Positions 44,237-53,986 of a stretch of DNA of 64,000 nucleotides are shown piece after piece. The DNA lies in NCBI GenBank assembly GCA_026184435.1, contig CP046447.1. The stretch is one strand, 5' to 3'. The notes beneath the pieces are model-generated. The model was not told the DNA's origin, ran no database searches, and saw only the letters and a program-made list of their open reading frames with translations. Within the stretch, counting starts at the first letter, position 1. Every line of letters starts with the position of its first letter. Position numbers and translations under genes: made by a program. This stretch comes from JAADFF01 sp013153035. GTDB taxonomy: Bacteria; Coprothermobacterota; Coprothermobacteria; Coprothermobacterales; JAADFF01.

Positions 44237-45460
44237 TTATACTATCTCAATAGTATGCTCAGGTGCTGGACCTGTGGAAATATATCTAACTCTAACCTCT
44301 AAATGGTCTTCTATAAACTCGACATATCGTCTTGCCTGAATTGGCAACTTTCTCCACTCAGTAACACCAAATATATCTTCTTCCCAACCTTCAAGTTCCT
44401 CATACACAGGTATTATATTCAAATCAAGCACATTTTCAGGCCAAAAATCGTACTTCTCACCGTCTATTTCGTAAGCCACCGCTGCTCTAATTTTTTCCAA
44501 CCCAGAAAGAACATCAAGCTTTGTAATAGCCAGTTCATTGATACCATTCATAAACACAGCAAAACGTGTCTGCACCAAATCAAGCCAACCACATCTACGA
44601 GGTCTACCCGTCGTAGCACCATACTCATGCCCCTTTTCTCTGATAAACTCCCCTATATCGTCTGTTAATTCTGTAGGAAAGATACCTTCACCAACACGGG
44701 TAGCATATGCCTTGACTACTCCTATTCGTCTATCAATAAGATACGGGGGAAATCCACTATCAACAATGCCAGCAAGACCTGGGTGTGACGATGTCACATA
44801 AGGGTAGGTGCCCATATCTATATCAAGCATGTACCCCTGTGCCCCCTCAAACAAGATTTTCTTCTCACGATTTTTCCATAGTAGCATCTCTACATCCGCA
44901 ACCATTGGAGCAACAAATTGGGCAAGGAATTTCAACTCTTCTAAATCGTCATCCATATCAAGTCCCCATGTTTTCATAAATCGGGCTATTTCATTGTAGT
45001 GAGTCTCCAACTTTCTGTTATCAATAAAATCACCTACACGAATTCCAAGTCTATACATCTTCATAGCATATGCAGGTCCTATTCCTCTTTTGGTAGTACC
45101 TATCTTATTGTCCCGCATATCCTCAATCAGAACATCAAGATGGCGATATGTTTTGAAGACTATGTGGGCTCTTCTACTAATAAGAAGCTTCCCATGATCT
45201 GCAGGTAAACGATCATATTCTTCCTTTAAAACATAAGGGTTGATAACTGTACCCGCTCCAATAACAGACACTGTTGTGGGTTCAAGTATAGAGGAAGGTA
45301 ATATATGAAATTTATAGGTAGTACCATCTCTAACGACAGTGTGTCCGGCATTATCGCCCCCACTATAGCGAACAACAAAGTCAAACTTATCCCTCAACAT
45401 ATCAACGATTTTACCTTTTCCCTCGTCACCCCAACTTAGTCCTATTACACTAGCCTTCAT
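44237..45460 (-). CDS. purA: Adenylosuccinate synthetase
   Basis: 407 residues. It commits IMP to AMP synthesis using GTP and aspartate. It shows the P-loop-like WGDEGKGKIVD, SGGDNAGHTVV, GTTKRGIGPAY, 'EGAQGYMLDIDMGTYPYVTSSHP' (in pieces) and ISTGPAPEHTI at the C-terminus. It is about 20 residues shorter than E. coli PurA, with no missing motif. The start overlaps the upstream SRPBCC gene stop (ATGA). Confidence 0.96.
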   Translation of the reverse strand: MKASVIGLSWGDEGKGKIVDMLRDKFDFVVRYSGGDNAGHTVVRDGTTYKFHILPSSILEPTTVSVIGAGTVINPYVLKEEYDRLPADHGKLLISRRAHIVFKTYRHLDVLIEDMRDNKIGTTKRGIGPAYAMKMYRLGIRVGDFIDNRKLETHYNEIARFMKTWGLDMDDDLEELKFLAQFVAPMVADVEMLLWKNREKKILFEGAQGYMLDIDMGTYPYVTSSHPGLAGIVDSGFPPYLIDRRIGVVKAYATRVGEGIFPTELTDDIGEFIREKGHEYGATTGRPRRCGWLDLVQTRFAVFMNGINELAITKLDVLSGLEKIRAAVAYEIDGEKYDFWPENVLDLNIIPVYEELEGWEEDIFGVTEWRKLPIQARRYVEFIEDHLEVRVRYISTGPAPEHTIEIV

Positions 45461-45897
45461 GTTCCTTCAGCCCTTTCCTTTATGGCATTAAGCATGGAAA
45501 CACAGTTGTCTTTAATAAGCTTGGTTGCCAGAGGACCAAGCAGTGTTCTAAACATGGGTACACCTATTTCAAAATCTACAGTCAGCCTTACTTTTATTGT
45601 TTCCTCATCTAATTTCTCTATAGTCCACTCACCTTCAAACTTGCTAAATACTCCCTGTTTAGCTTTGTAATAAATTCGATATTCGTCAGGATAATAAAAA
45701 TCTTCTTCATCCCATTCAACAGTCATGTTTTTCGCCTTGGCAACCCAATGGGTTTTCGTTGTATTTTCCCCACGTTCAAGCACCTTAACATCTATAAGAT
45801 CATCCATAAACTCAGGATATTTCTCCATATCAGAAATAATCTCCCATACATCTTGAGGATTTCCCTTAATAGTAATCTCAGTTTCCACCTTAGGCAT
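45457..45897 (-). CDS. SRPBCC / START-like small-ligand-binding protein
   Basis: 146 residues with the Coq10/RatA-like helix-grip pattern: 'VETEITIKGNPQDVWEIISDMEKYPEFMDDL' across the N-terminus, a beta-rich middle, and a long C-terminal helix after 'LLGPLATKLIKDN'. Family members bind lipids or other hydrophobic ligands; RatA-type proteins have also been linked to ribosomes. The ligand is unknown here. It sits between an aminotransferase and purA and is translationally coupled to purA. Confidence 0.8.
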   Translation of the reverse strand: MPKVETEITIKGNPQDVWEIISDMEKYPEFMDDLIDVKVLERGENTTKTHWVAKAKNMTVEWDEEDFYYPDEYRIYYKAKQGVFSKFEGEWTIEKLDEETIKVRLTVDFEIGVPMFRTLLGPLATKLIKDNCVSMLNAIKERAEGT

Positions 45898-45911
45898 AAC
45901 CTTCCCCTCCC

Positions 45912-47168
45912 TTATAAACTATCTACAAACGACTTCATCTTTTTGAGAGCCTTATTCCAAGCATCAAGCACTTTATCAATCTCTTCATAAGAAATAATTA
46001 GTGGTGGCTCTAACCTGATAACTTTTGGATTATTAAGGGCATATGCAACAATAATCCCTTCTTCCATGAGAAAACTCATCATAGGTATACCGTAGCCCTC
46101 ATCGGCCATCTCAACACCAATCATGAGCCCTTTGCCTCTGACATTAGCCACGAACCCATCATATGCCTCCACAAGCTCTTTTAATCCATCAAGAAGCTTT
46201 TTACCCTTTTCTTTAGCTTGTGCTGGTAAATCTTCCTCCTTCATCACATCTATTGTTGCCACTGCGGCAACAGTAGCCAGTGGATTACCACCAAATGTAG
46301 ATTCATGAATAATGGGGAATGGATCAAACGCAGACCAAATCTCAGGAGTAGAACTAAATGCTCCTATAGGCATTACACCACCACCAAGAGCTTTACCAAG
46401 GGCGATAATATCAGGCTCTACACCATATAGTTCAGAGGCAAACATGGCTCCAGTACGCCCCATACCTGTTTGAACCTCATCAAGAATAAGAAGAATACCT
46501 TTTTCTTTAGTAATATCTCTAACTTTCTTGAGATAATCGTCAGGTGGCAGCACAATACCACCTTCACCTTGAATAGGCTCTATGATAACTGCAGCTGTAT
46601 CCTCATCAATAGTATGGGCTATGGCATCGGCATCTCCAAATGGTACCTTAATAAACCCTGGAACCAATGGCTCAAACGGTTGCCTGTATACATCTCTACC
46701 TGTTGCAGACAGAGCCCCCATTGTTACACCATGATAGGCTCCATCAGTATAGATAATCTTTTTCTTGCCAGTATACATTCGAGCCAATTTAAGAGCTCCT
46801 TCAACGGCCTCAGAACCAGAATTACCAAAGAACGAATATTGGATATCACCAGGCAGAATTTCAGCCAGCTTTTCACCAAGTAATGTTTCAGGATAGTTCA
46901 GAAAGAGCTTAGAAGATAGCGGTATCTTATCCAGCCACGACTTGACAGCCTCCACAACCTTAGGATGTCTGTGTCCCAACGCAAAGACACCGTAACCACC
47001 AAGACAGTCTATGTACTTATTACCCTGATCATCCCACACATAAACACCCTCTGCCCTTGTCTCAACAGATACAAGTCCACCATATCTCATTAGATCAGCA
47101 AGTGCAGGATTGATATAGTCATGGTATTTCTGCCACACCTCGTCGGCAGGTGGAATATTTGTATACAT
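45912..47168 (-). CDS. Class III aminotransferase, putrescine/ornithine type
   Basis: A 418-residue PLP fold-type I class III enzyme. It shows 'YIDCLGGYGVFALGHRHPKVV', 'FFGNSGSEAVEGALKLAR', 'YHGVTMGALSATG', the PLP aspartate in LILDEVQTGMGRTG and the PLP-lysine in LGKALGGGVMPIGAF. The N-terminal 'YGVFALGH' block and the overall pattern resemble putrescine aminotransferases (PatA/YgjG) more than acetylornithine enzymes, but specificity is uncertain. The start is ATG 47168, 7 bases after GGGGG; a nearer ATG is too close. It lies 44 bases after whiA. Confidence 0.82.
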   Translation of the reverse strand: MYTNIPPADEVWQKYHDYINPALADLMRYGGLVSVETRAEGVYVWDDQGNKYIDCLGGYGVFALGHRHPKVVEAVKSWLDKIPLSSKLFLNYPETLLGEKLAEILPGDIQYSFFGNSGSEAVEGALKLARMYTGKKKIIYTDGAYHGVTMGALSATGRDVYRQPFEPLVPGFIKVPFGDADAIAHTIDEDTAAVIIEPIQGEGGIVLPPDDYLKKVRDITKEKGILLILDEVQTGMGRTGAMFASELYGVEPDIIALGKALGGGVMPIGAFSSTPEIWSAFDPFPIIHESTFGGNPLATVAAVATIDVMKEEDLPAQAKEKGKKLLDGLKELVEAYDGFVANVRGKGLMIGVEMADEGYGIPMMSFLMEEGIIVAYALNNPKVIRLEPPLIISYEEIDKVLDAWNKALKKMKSFVDSL

Positions 47169-47211
47169 AACCATACCCCCTTTTAATAGCAACTTACAAA
47201 CACAAAGGATA

Positions 47212-48108
47212 TTATATATCGTCTGTGTCTTTATCGTCTGCTATCTTCTCAAGTTTCTTCAAACCTCTACTAACCTTGGCCTTTGTCCACCCTAACCGCT
47301 CAGCAATTTCTCTATATGATAAAAGTCTACCTTCTGGTGAGATACGCAACCGCCATAATGGAACCAACTTGGAGGGAACATCGTCTACAGTTAACCTTGA
47401 CAACTTTTTTATCTGCCTGCTGGATGCATAACTTACCCTTTTAAGATTAGCCATTTCAATATTAGTGATTCGGGTAATACTCTTTTTTATCTCTCTCGTC
47501 TCGTAAATGTTCTGCAATTTTTCAATATCTTTTTTAAGGCCGAATAGTTTTAGAAGAGATATAATCTCGTCAAACTTCATAACATGAAGAAACCATATGT
47601 CTTTACCCTGTCTCTTTTGCATGGCAAACGATATATGAAGTTCACTAAGTAGATCAGAGGCGTATGAGAGGGCGAACTTATAACGAGAGGCAAATGTCAA
47701 GCGATATCCACCCCTTGTTGATATATATATATTGCCTCTCGCCAGAAATAATCCCCTAAGAAAATAAACAGGTAATAGTTCCATATCATAAATATAATCG
47801 TGGTCTAGAAGAACTTTATAAATATCTCCTTGATGAAAAATAACTTCATATTTGTGTCCAGAGACACCACCAAATCTATCAGGTACATACGAAGAGAGTG
47901 TGTGCTGAATACCTAGAACATCTAAAATACGAATCATTCGCCGTGCAGCAGGGGCGTTTTCAAATGAAGCTATAATTCCTCCCTTAAAGTTGACAAAGGA
48001 ATTGGCTAGAGATAACCCTACCAGTTCAGAGTATGCTCTCTCATTATCCTCAATAGGTAATAATGATAAGTTAGTTCTGATTGTCGCAAGGAGGTTTCTT
48101 GACTTCAC
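47212..48108 (-). CDS. whiA: WhiA family DNA-binding protein
   Basis: 298 residues. An N-terminal LAGLIDADG-homing-endonuclease-like region ('LPVYFLRGLFLARGNIYIS' around its second repeat) is followed by a C-terminal helix-turn-helix ('LSYREIAERLGWTKAKVSRGLKKLEKIA'). WhiA acts in cell division/sporulation control in Gram-positive bacteria. The start is GTG 48108, with GAGG 6 bases upstream, giving a 38-base overlap with rapZ. The usual yvcK gene between rapZ and whiA is absent. Confidence 0.92.
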   Translation of the reverse strand: MKSRNLLATIRTNLSLLPIEDNERAYSELVGLSLANSFVNFKGGIIASFENAPAARRMIRILDVLGIQHTLSSYVPDRFGGVSGHKYEVIFHQGDIYKVLLDHDYIYDMELLPVYFLRGLFLARGNIYISTRGGYRLTFASRYKFALSYASDLLSELHISFAMQKRQGKDIWFLHVMKFDEIISLLKLFGLKKDIEKLQNIYETREIKKSITRITNIEMANLKRVSYASSRQIKKLSRLTVDDVPSKLVPLWRLRISPEGRLLSYREIAERLGWTKAKVSRGLKKLEKIADDKDTDDI

Positions 48109-48970
48109 TTATCGCCTCATCCTCCCTATCTCTATCTCTATGAACGACAATAACACTATGTCCCCCTTCTCTCAACCTCTTTCCAATTTCATCAGCAACA
48201 TATACACTACGATGTTTGCCTCCTGAGCATCCAATTCCAATAAGTACTACCTTTTTTCCCATATCAAGATAGCGGGACATAGAAATGGTAATATGCCTGC
48301 AAACATGCTTTATAAACCAAGAGGTATATTCATCTCTCTGTAAAAATTCCCTAACAGGTTCATCGGTTCCAACAAGATGACGAAGCTTTTCATCATAAAA
48401 AGGATTATTCAGTATTCTTGCATCAAATATCATATCCACATCTCTAGGTACACCATACTTAAAACCAAATGATTCAATGATAAACGTAAGACCTTCAGTA
48501 CTAAACAGTTGAAGGATATATGTCCGTAATTTTCTTGTAGAAAAATTCGTTGTGTCTATAACTCTGGCAATCTCACGAATAGCAGACAATATCTCCTCTT
48601 CTTTCCTAAGCAACTCTTCTATAGAAAAAGCATCAGAAGAAGATAGTGGATGTGGTCTTCTTGTTAGGGCAAACCTGTCTATTAATACTTTCCTATCTGC
48701 TGTTAAAAACAAAACATCAACATCGTATTTGTTCTTAATGGACTCTAGCTCCTTGAGAAACTTCTCTACTAGAAATTCGTCTCCTCTGACACTGCGTATA
48801 TCAATAACAAGGGCTACCCTATCGACACCTTCACTGTCAAGTTTTTCAACAATAGGTAAAAAGAACTCTACAGGCACATTTTCCACTGTAAAGTAACCCA
48901 TATCCTCAAATGTAGATGCTACTGTGCTCTTACCAGCTCCTGACAGTCCACTAATAATAACAACTTTCAT
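48071..48970 (-). CDS. rapZ: RapZ (YvcJ) family nucleotide-binding protein
   Basis: 299 residues. The N-terminal P-loop GLSGAGKSTVA and C-terminal GIGCSGGKHRSVYVADEIG are both family hallmarks. In E. coli RapZ senses glucosamine-6-phosphate and directs sRNA GlmZ decay; in Gram-positives (YvcJ) its role is less clear. The start is ATG 48970 with GGAGGGTG upstream, overlapping the ogt stop (ATGA). Confidence 0.94.
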   Translation of the reverse strand: MKVVIISGLSGAGKSTVASTFEDMGYFTVENVPVEFFLPIVEKLDSEGVDRVALVIDIRSVRGDEFLVEKFLKELESIKNKYDVDVLFLTADRKVLIDRFALTRRPHPLSSSDAFSIEELLRKEEEILSAIREIARVIDTTNFSTRKLRTYILQLFSTEGLTFIIESFGFKYGVPRDVDMIFDARILNNPFYDEKLRHLVGTDEPVREFLQRDEYTSWFIKHVCRHITISMSRYLDMGKKVVLIGIGCSGGKHRSVYVADEIGKRLREGGHSVIVVHRDRDREDEAISEVKKPPCDNQN

Positions 48971-49446
48971 ATATTTACACCCTCCAATTGTAATAGGTAT
49001 CTTTTCCATTGTAACCCAGCAGAGAATCCCCCTATACCATTTTTCGCAACAACCCTATGACATGGCAAAACGATTGGTAGATTGTTATACTTCAGTGCTG
49101 TAGCAACACCACGGGGAGACGAATGTAAATATCCTGCCAGCTGACCATAGGTTATTACAGTACCGTAAGGTGCATAATCAGACAAAGCCACAAACATCTT
49201 TCTCTGGAAATCTGTAAGTGACCTTTCATGTGTTTCATCTAAACTCCAAACAACCTTTTCACCTTTAAAGTACCATTGAAGTTTCTCAATCAGTATATGG
49301 GGACAGCTATGCGACATTACCGTATACATAGGATACCTTCTCAGGGCAATGTCAAAATATTTGTCATCCCTAATAACGATATTGACAAACCCAATCTCAA
49401 CAGGAAAGCTAACGGTGAAGTTTTTCGTACAATGCTTTGGCAACAT
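48967..49446 (-). CDS. ogt: Methylated-DNA--protein-cysteine methyltransferase
   Basis: 159 residues. It repairs O6-alkylguanine by transferring the alkyl group to its own Cys in VLPCHRVV. Other family blocks are 'YGTVITYGQLAGYL', 'RGVATALKYNNLPIVLPCHR' and the C-terminal 'GGFSAGLQWKRYLLQLEG'. I place the start at ATG 49446, inside the end of uvrC; longer frames exist but would run deeper into uvrC. The overlaps with uvrC and rapZ indicate one operon. Confidence 0.9.
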   Translation of the reverse strand: MLPKHCTKNFTVSFPVEIGFVNIVIRDDKYFDIALRRYPMYTVMSHSCPHILIEKLQWYFKGEKVVWSLDETHERSLTDFQRKMFVALSDYAPYGTVITYGQLAGYLHSSPRGVATALKYNNLPIVLPCHRVVAKNGIGGFSAGLQWKRYLLQLEGVNI

Positions 49447-51130
49447 CTTCTGGAAGTCCCCCTTTTTCGATAAGCTCATCTAATGAAGCATTGTATATTC
49501 CATAAAAACTTCCAAACACATTCATGAGTTTTTCCATACGCTTAGGGCCAAGACCTTTAACAGAATCAAAAATGCCCACAATGCTATCCCTTCTCTCTCT
49601 ATGGTTCTTATTGATAAACCTATGTGCTTCTGCCATTACCCATCTCAGAAAGCGTTTAGCGGGATGTGTCTCGTCAAGATATATGGCTCTACCATCGTCA
49701 AAGTGAATAAGACCGGTATCTTTATCAAGAGAAATAACACGCCACATCTTTTCTATACCCACATCTTCATGAGCCTTCATAACAAAATCAAGCTGAGGCT
49801 TTGAACCGTCTATAACCATAAGCGATGGATACCCCCACTCAGGATGGGCTAACCTACGCGTGATCACTTCATACATCATGTCCACATCTGCCATACGCTT
49901 TGGACTAAGATGAAACAACCTATAGTGCCTTGGTGATGGTTTACCACCAATGAAGGTAATCATGCCACCCATTGGATAACTCCCTTGAAAATGGGCATTG
50001 TCGTATCCCTCTATACGGCTAGGTAGTGTTGGCAAATTAAGAATATCTGCAAGCTGAAGATATCCTTCCTCCAATTCACTTTTGTATGCAAGATGACTAT
50101 AAGCTGTTGTAGCCATCTCCATTGCCAGTCTTTCAGGTCTGACATTGGATACAGAACATCCAAGAACCTCAAGGACATCTTTTACCTTGGGAGTGAAAAC
50201 TATTGTCTGCATACCATCTTTGCATATACGGGTATATATATCAAGAGCTACCCTTTCATAAAATTCAGAAGCACTATCTCCCCTGTAATGCCACACTAAA
50301 ACATCTCTAACTTCACTATCAATGAAGTAGACAATAGCCACACCTTTTCCATCTTTGAAAGCCGCAATAATCCCAATACCTGAAAAACCCTCGACAACCG
50401 CCTGACTCACAGATATCTGTGAAAATTCTTTCAAGGCATCTCTAAAGACTATAGCCTTTTCAAACTGCATAGACTGTGACGCCTCTTTCATAGATTTTTC
50501 TAAGTACTCTTTAACTTTAGAAGGTGAAGAGGTGGCGACTTTAACAAACTCTTCTACATTTTTACGATACTCCTCTTCACTAATACGCCCCACACATGGC
50601 ATAGAACACTTGCCTATTTCACCAAGATTACATACTCTTGACAAGAGTTTCTTTTCATTCCACTTGCAGTTTCTTATACCGAATACCTTCTGGGCCAGTT
50701 CATATAAAGCCCGTGCCATAGCACGAGATGTAAATGGTCCAATGACACGGTATCCCAATCTTTCAGATGTCATCTTACGCGAACGACGAAATTCCAGTTT
50801 TATTGTCGGAAAGCGGAACGATTCATTGATGACAAGATATGAATACGTAATATCACTTGTCATAAGCACATTAAAGCGAGGTGTATATTTATAGATAAGA
50901 GACTCTTCTAAGATAAGAGCTTCTCGCTCTGTAGGAACTGTAAAAAATTCTAGATCTCTGGCATAATCCATAATAAGAGAGGCTTTAAAATCCCGCCTTT
51001 TCAGATAGTTGTCAAGACGTTTCCTAAGATCCTTGGCCTTGCCAACATATATAACCTCTTCACCAGATCCCTTAAAGAGATAAACCCCAGGTTCATGGGG
51101 TGCTGTTAGTATCTTTTCATCTATAGGCAC
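49409..51130 (-). CDS. uvrC: Excinuclease ABC subunit C
   Basis: 573 residues. The N-terminal GIY-YIG nuclease ('EPGVYLFKGSGEEVIYVGKAKDLRKRL', in pieces) makes the 3' incision. A UVR motif (about 205-235) follows, then an RNase H-like C-terminal endonuclease with 'LMVIDGSKPQLDFV', and two HhH motifs at the end ('VKGLGPKRMEKLMNVFGS'). It is slightly shorter than E. coli UvrC. The start GTG overlaps the uvrA stop codon. Confidence 0.96.
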   Translation of the reverse strand: MPIDEKILTAPHEPGVYLFKGSGEEVIYVGKAKDLRKRLDNYLKRRDFKASLIMDYARDLEFFTVPTEREALILEESLIYKYTPRFNVLMTSDITYSYLVINESFRFPTIKLEFRRSRKMTSERLGYRVIGPFTSRAMARALYELAQKVFGIRNCKWNEKKLLSRVCNLGEIGKCSMPCVGRISEEEYRKNVEEFVKVATSSPSKVKEYLEKSMKEASQSMQFEKAIVFRDALKEFSQISVSQAVVEGFSGIGIIAAFKDGKGVAIVYFIDSEVRDVLVWHYRGDSASEFYERVALDIYTRICKDGMQTIVFTPKVKDVLEVLGCSVSNVRPERLAMEMATTAYSHLAYKSELEEGYLQLADILNLPTLPSRIEGYDNAHFQGSYPMGGMITFIGGKPSPRHYRLFHLSPKRMADVDMMYEVITRRLAHPEWGYPSLMVIDGSKPQLDFVMKAHEDVGIEKMWRVISLDKDTGLIHFDDGRAIYLDETHPAKRFLRWVMAEAHRFINKNHRERRDSIVGIFDSVKGLGPKRMEKLMNVFGSFYGIYNASLDELIEKGGLPEDVAKALYEKLHR

Positions 51131-53934
51131 TATAATCTACCCCTTGTTTCCAAGTATCTTTTGAGATACTGACCTGTATATGTTTCCGTCATAGCCACCT
51201 CTTCAGGTGTACCTGTAGCAATAACCTGACCTCCGCCCTCTCCACCCTCAGGCCCCATATCTATGATGTAGTCGGCATTGGCTATGACATCAAGGTTGTG
51301 CTCTATGATAACAACAGTATTCCCAGCATCAACAAGTCTATGCAGAACTCCTATGAGTTTATTAACATCATCCATGTGAAGTCCTGTTGTCGGTTCATCG
51401 AGAATAAAAAGGTAACCCTTCTTATTACCTTTGAGATAAGTTGCCAGTTTAACCCTCTGCGATTCGCCACCTGAAAGCGTCGGAGACTGCTGTCCCAATT
51501 TGATATAGCCTAGTCCAACCTCATGCAATATTTTCAAGTCGTTATAAATACTTGGTATATTCTTAAAGACATCCATAGCCTGCCTCACTGTCATATCAAG
51601 AACATCGGCAATACTATAACCCTTGTATTTAATTTCCAATGTTTCACTACCATACCGTTTTCCACCACATACATCACAGGTAACATATACATCTGGTAAA
51701 AACTGCATTTCCACTTTGATAATACCTACACCTTTACAGGCCTCACACCGTCCTCCTTTGGGAGGTGGTACATTAAAACTAAACCTACCAGCTGTATATC
51801 CTCGTGCCTTTGCCTCTGGCAATGATGCAAAAAGCTTTCTAATCTTATCAAAAACACCAACATATGTAGCAGGAATACTTCTGGGGGTTTTTCCAATAGG
51901 AGACTGGTCTATGAGGTCAACATACTTTAAATCTTCATAGCCCTCAATCTTTCCAATACCTGATACAGAAATATGAGCACCATTAAGATGTCTAGCAAGG
52001 TACTTGTACAGCACTTCTACAGCCAATGTACTTTTCCCTGAACCACTTACACCAGTAATGACTGTCATTACTCCTTTAGGTATAGCAACATCAATATGTT
52101 TCAAATTAAACTTATAGGCATCTTTAACATACAGAAAACCACTTGGAATACGTCTAACCATTGGAAGTGGGATGGATTTCTTACCCGACAGATATTGTCC
52201 TGTAACAGATTGCGGTGTTTTGATAATATCGTCTACAGTACCACGGGCAACAACCTTCCCACCAAGCTCACCGGCACCGGGTCCCATATCTATGATATGG
52301 TCGGCATTTCTTATAACACTTTCATCATGCTCAACCACAATAACACTATTATCTTTATCTCTTAACATCTTGAGAAGTTTTATAAGTCTATCGGTGTCTC
52401 GTGGATGGAGACCTATTGTTGGCTCATCAAGAACATACATGATACCTGTAAGCACATTGCCCAGTTGACCTGCCAACCTCAGTCTCTGAGCCTCACCGCC
52501 AGAGAGGGTGTTGGTCTTTCGTATAAGACTGAGATATCCCAGACCCACATCAACCATAAAATCTACACGCTTCTTGATCTCTGCAGATATAGAACGCCAT
52601 ACCTTTGCCTTTGTTCCTCCCACCTTGATACTATATATCCACTCCTTTAGCTGGGATACAGGCATCTTTACAACATCTTCTACAGTCTTACCATCCACTT
52701 CAACCCATAATGCCTCTTGTCTTAGTCCCGTTCCATGACATGCATGGCATTCCTCCAGGACCATAAAGTTACGTATTTTTTCTCTAACAATCTCTGAATC
52801 GGTTGTTTTATACCTATGTTCTAAGTAATCAACAATACCTTTAAATTCCCACCACCACGGTTCATCTCCAAGATCAACCTTAATAGGCACCTTAGAACCT
52901 TTAAATAAAAACCTATACTTTGCCCGTGTTGGAAGGTCTTTCCATGGCACATGAGGATCTATACCACAAGCCTTAGCAGCTAGTATCTCCATATCTTTCG
53001 ATAGCATAGTAAAAATAGCACCTTCAGCAATAGATTTGTTTTCATCAAGTATCAATAAATCCGGATCTATCTTTTCATGCATACCAATACCACCACAGAC
53101 AGGGCAAGCACCAACAGGACTATTAAATGAAAAAAGTCGTGGGGAAAGTTCTGGCAGACTACGGCCACAGATGGGACATGCATGTTTGTTTGTATAGTAT
53201 GCAATATCATTACCCACTTTAATAGCAACCACTCCATCTGCCTTTTTCCAAGCAAGCTCAATGCCATCAAGAATTCTACTGCGATTTTCAGGTTTCACTC
53301 TCACCCTATCTACAACAAGATAAATATCATGATGTTTGTTCTTGTCCACTTCCGGTAATTCATCGAGGTAGTGAATATCTCCATCAATGTAGACTCGCAT
53401 AAAACCTTCTTTAAGAAGAGAGGCAAAGAGATTCTTGAAATCCCCCTTTTTATTAATAGCAATAGGAGCTAAAATCTCAACCCTTTCTCCTTTGTATCTC
53501 GTAAGAATCGTCCTAAGGATAATATCGGGAGTGGTGGCCTTCATCGGCAAATGATGTTCTGGACAATAAGGAGTACCGATATGGGCAAACATAAGACGGA
53601 TATAATCGTAAATTTCGCTCATCGTTCCCACCGTAGAGCGGGGGGTAAACGAAGAAGTTGTATGCTGCTCTATAGATATGGCAGGAGTTAAACCTTCCAT
53701 GCTGTCAACATCTGGTCGCTTCAACATTCCCAGAAACTGTCTGGCATACGCAGATAGTGACTCAAGAAACCTCCTATGGGCTTCAGCATAAAGGGTATCA
53801 AATACAAGGGATGTCTTACCCGAACCACTGACCCCAGTGACAACCACAAACTGTCCTTTGGGTATATCAACGTCAATATTTTTCAGATTATGCTCTCTGG
53901 CACCGCGTATTTTTATATACTTCACATCGTTCAC
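51130..53934 (-). CDS. uvrA: Excinuclease ABC subunit A
   Basis: 934 residues: the damage-recognition ABC ATPase of nucleotide excision repair. It has two ABC modules, each with Walker A (GVSGSGKTSLVFDTL; GVSGSGKSTLAVEVL), signature (LSGGEAQRLRLAGQLG; LSGGESQRVKLATYL) and Walker B, plus zinc modules CPICG...CPVCGG and CEACKG...CDVCGG. It leads the uvrA-uvrC-ogt-rapZ-whiA run. The short 52-base gap to the divergent glycosyltransferase must hold both promoters. Confidence 0.98.
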   Translation of the reverse strand: MNDVKYIKIRGAREHNLKNIDVDIPKGQFVVVTGVSGSGKTSLVFDTLYAEAHRRFLESLSAYARQFLGMLKRPDVDSMEGLTPAISIEQHTTSSFTPRSTVGTMSEIYDYIRLMFAHIGTPYCPEHHLPMKATTPDIILRTILTRYKGERVEILAPIAINKKGDFKNLFASLLKEGFMRVYIDGDIHYLDELPEVDKNKHHDIYLVVDRVRVKPENRSRILDGIELAWKKADGVVAIKVGNDIAYYTNKHACPICGRSLPELSPRLFSFNSPVGACPVCGGIGMHEKIDPDLLILDENKSIAEGAIFTMLSKDMEILAAKACGIDPHVPWKDLPTRAKYRFLFKGSKVPIKVDLGDEPWWWEFKGIVDYLEHRYKTTDSEIVREKIRNFMVLEECHACHGTGLRQEALWVEVDGKTVEDVVKMPVSQLKEWIYSIKVGGTKAKVWRSISAEIKKRVDFMVDVGLGYLSLIRKTNTLSGGEAQRLRLAGQLGNVLTGIMYVLDEPTIGLHPRDTDRLIKLLKMLRDKDNSVIVVEHDESVIRNADHIIDMGPGAGELGGKVVARGTVDDIIKTPQSVTGQYLSGKKSIPLPMVRRIPSGFLYVKDAYKFNLKHIDVAIPKGVMTVITGVSGSGKSTLAVEVLYKYLARHLNGAHISVSGIGKIEGYEDLKYVDLIDQSPIGKTPRSIPATYVGVFDKIRKLFASLPEAKARGYTAGRFSFNVPPPKGGRCEACKGVGIIKVEMQFLPDVYVTCDVCGGKRYGSETLEIKYKGYSIADVLDMTVRQAMDVFKNIPSIYNDLKILHEVGLGYIKLGQQSPTLSGGESQRVKLATYLKGNKKGYLFILDEPTTGLHMDDVNKLIGVLHRLVDAGNTVVIIEHNLDVIANADYIIDMGPEGGEGGGQVIATGTPEEVAMTETYTGQYLKRYLETRGRL

Positions 53935-53986
53935 CTCTACTGATAGGTTATCATTAGAATATACAACATGAAAGTGAGGTTTATAT

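Noticed and set aside
50407..50422. 16-bp perfect palindrome TCACAGATATCTGTGA in uvrC
   Set aside because: About one perfect 16-bp palindrome is expected by chance in 64 kb, and it sits within ordinary coding sequence.
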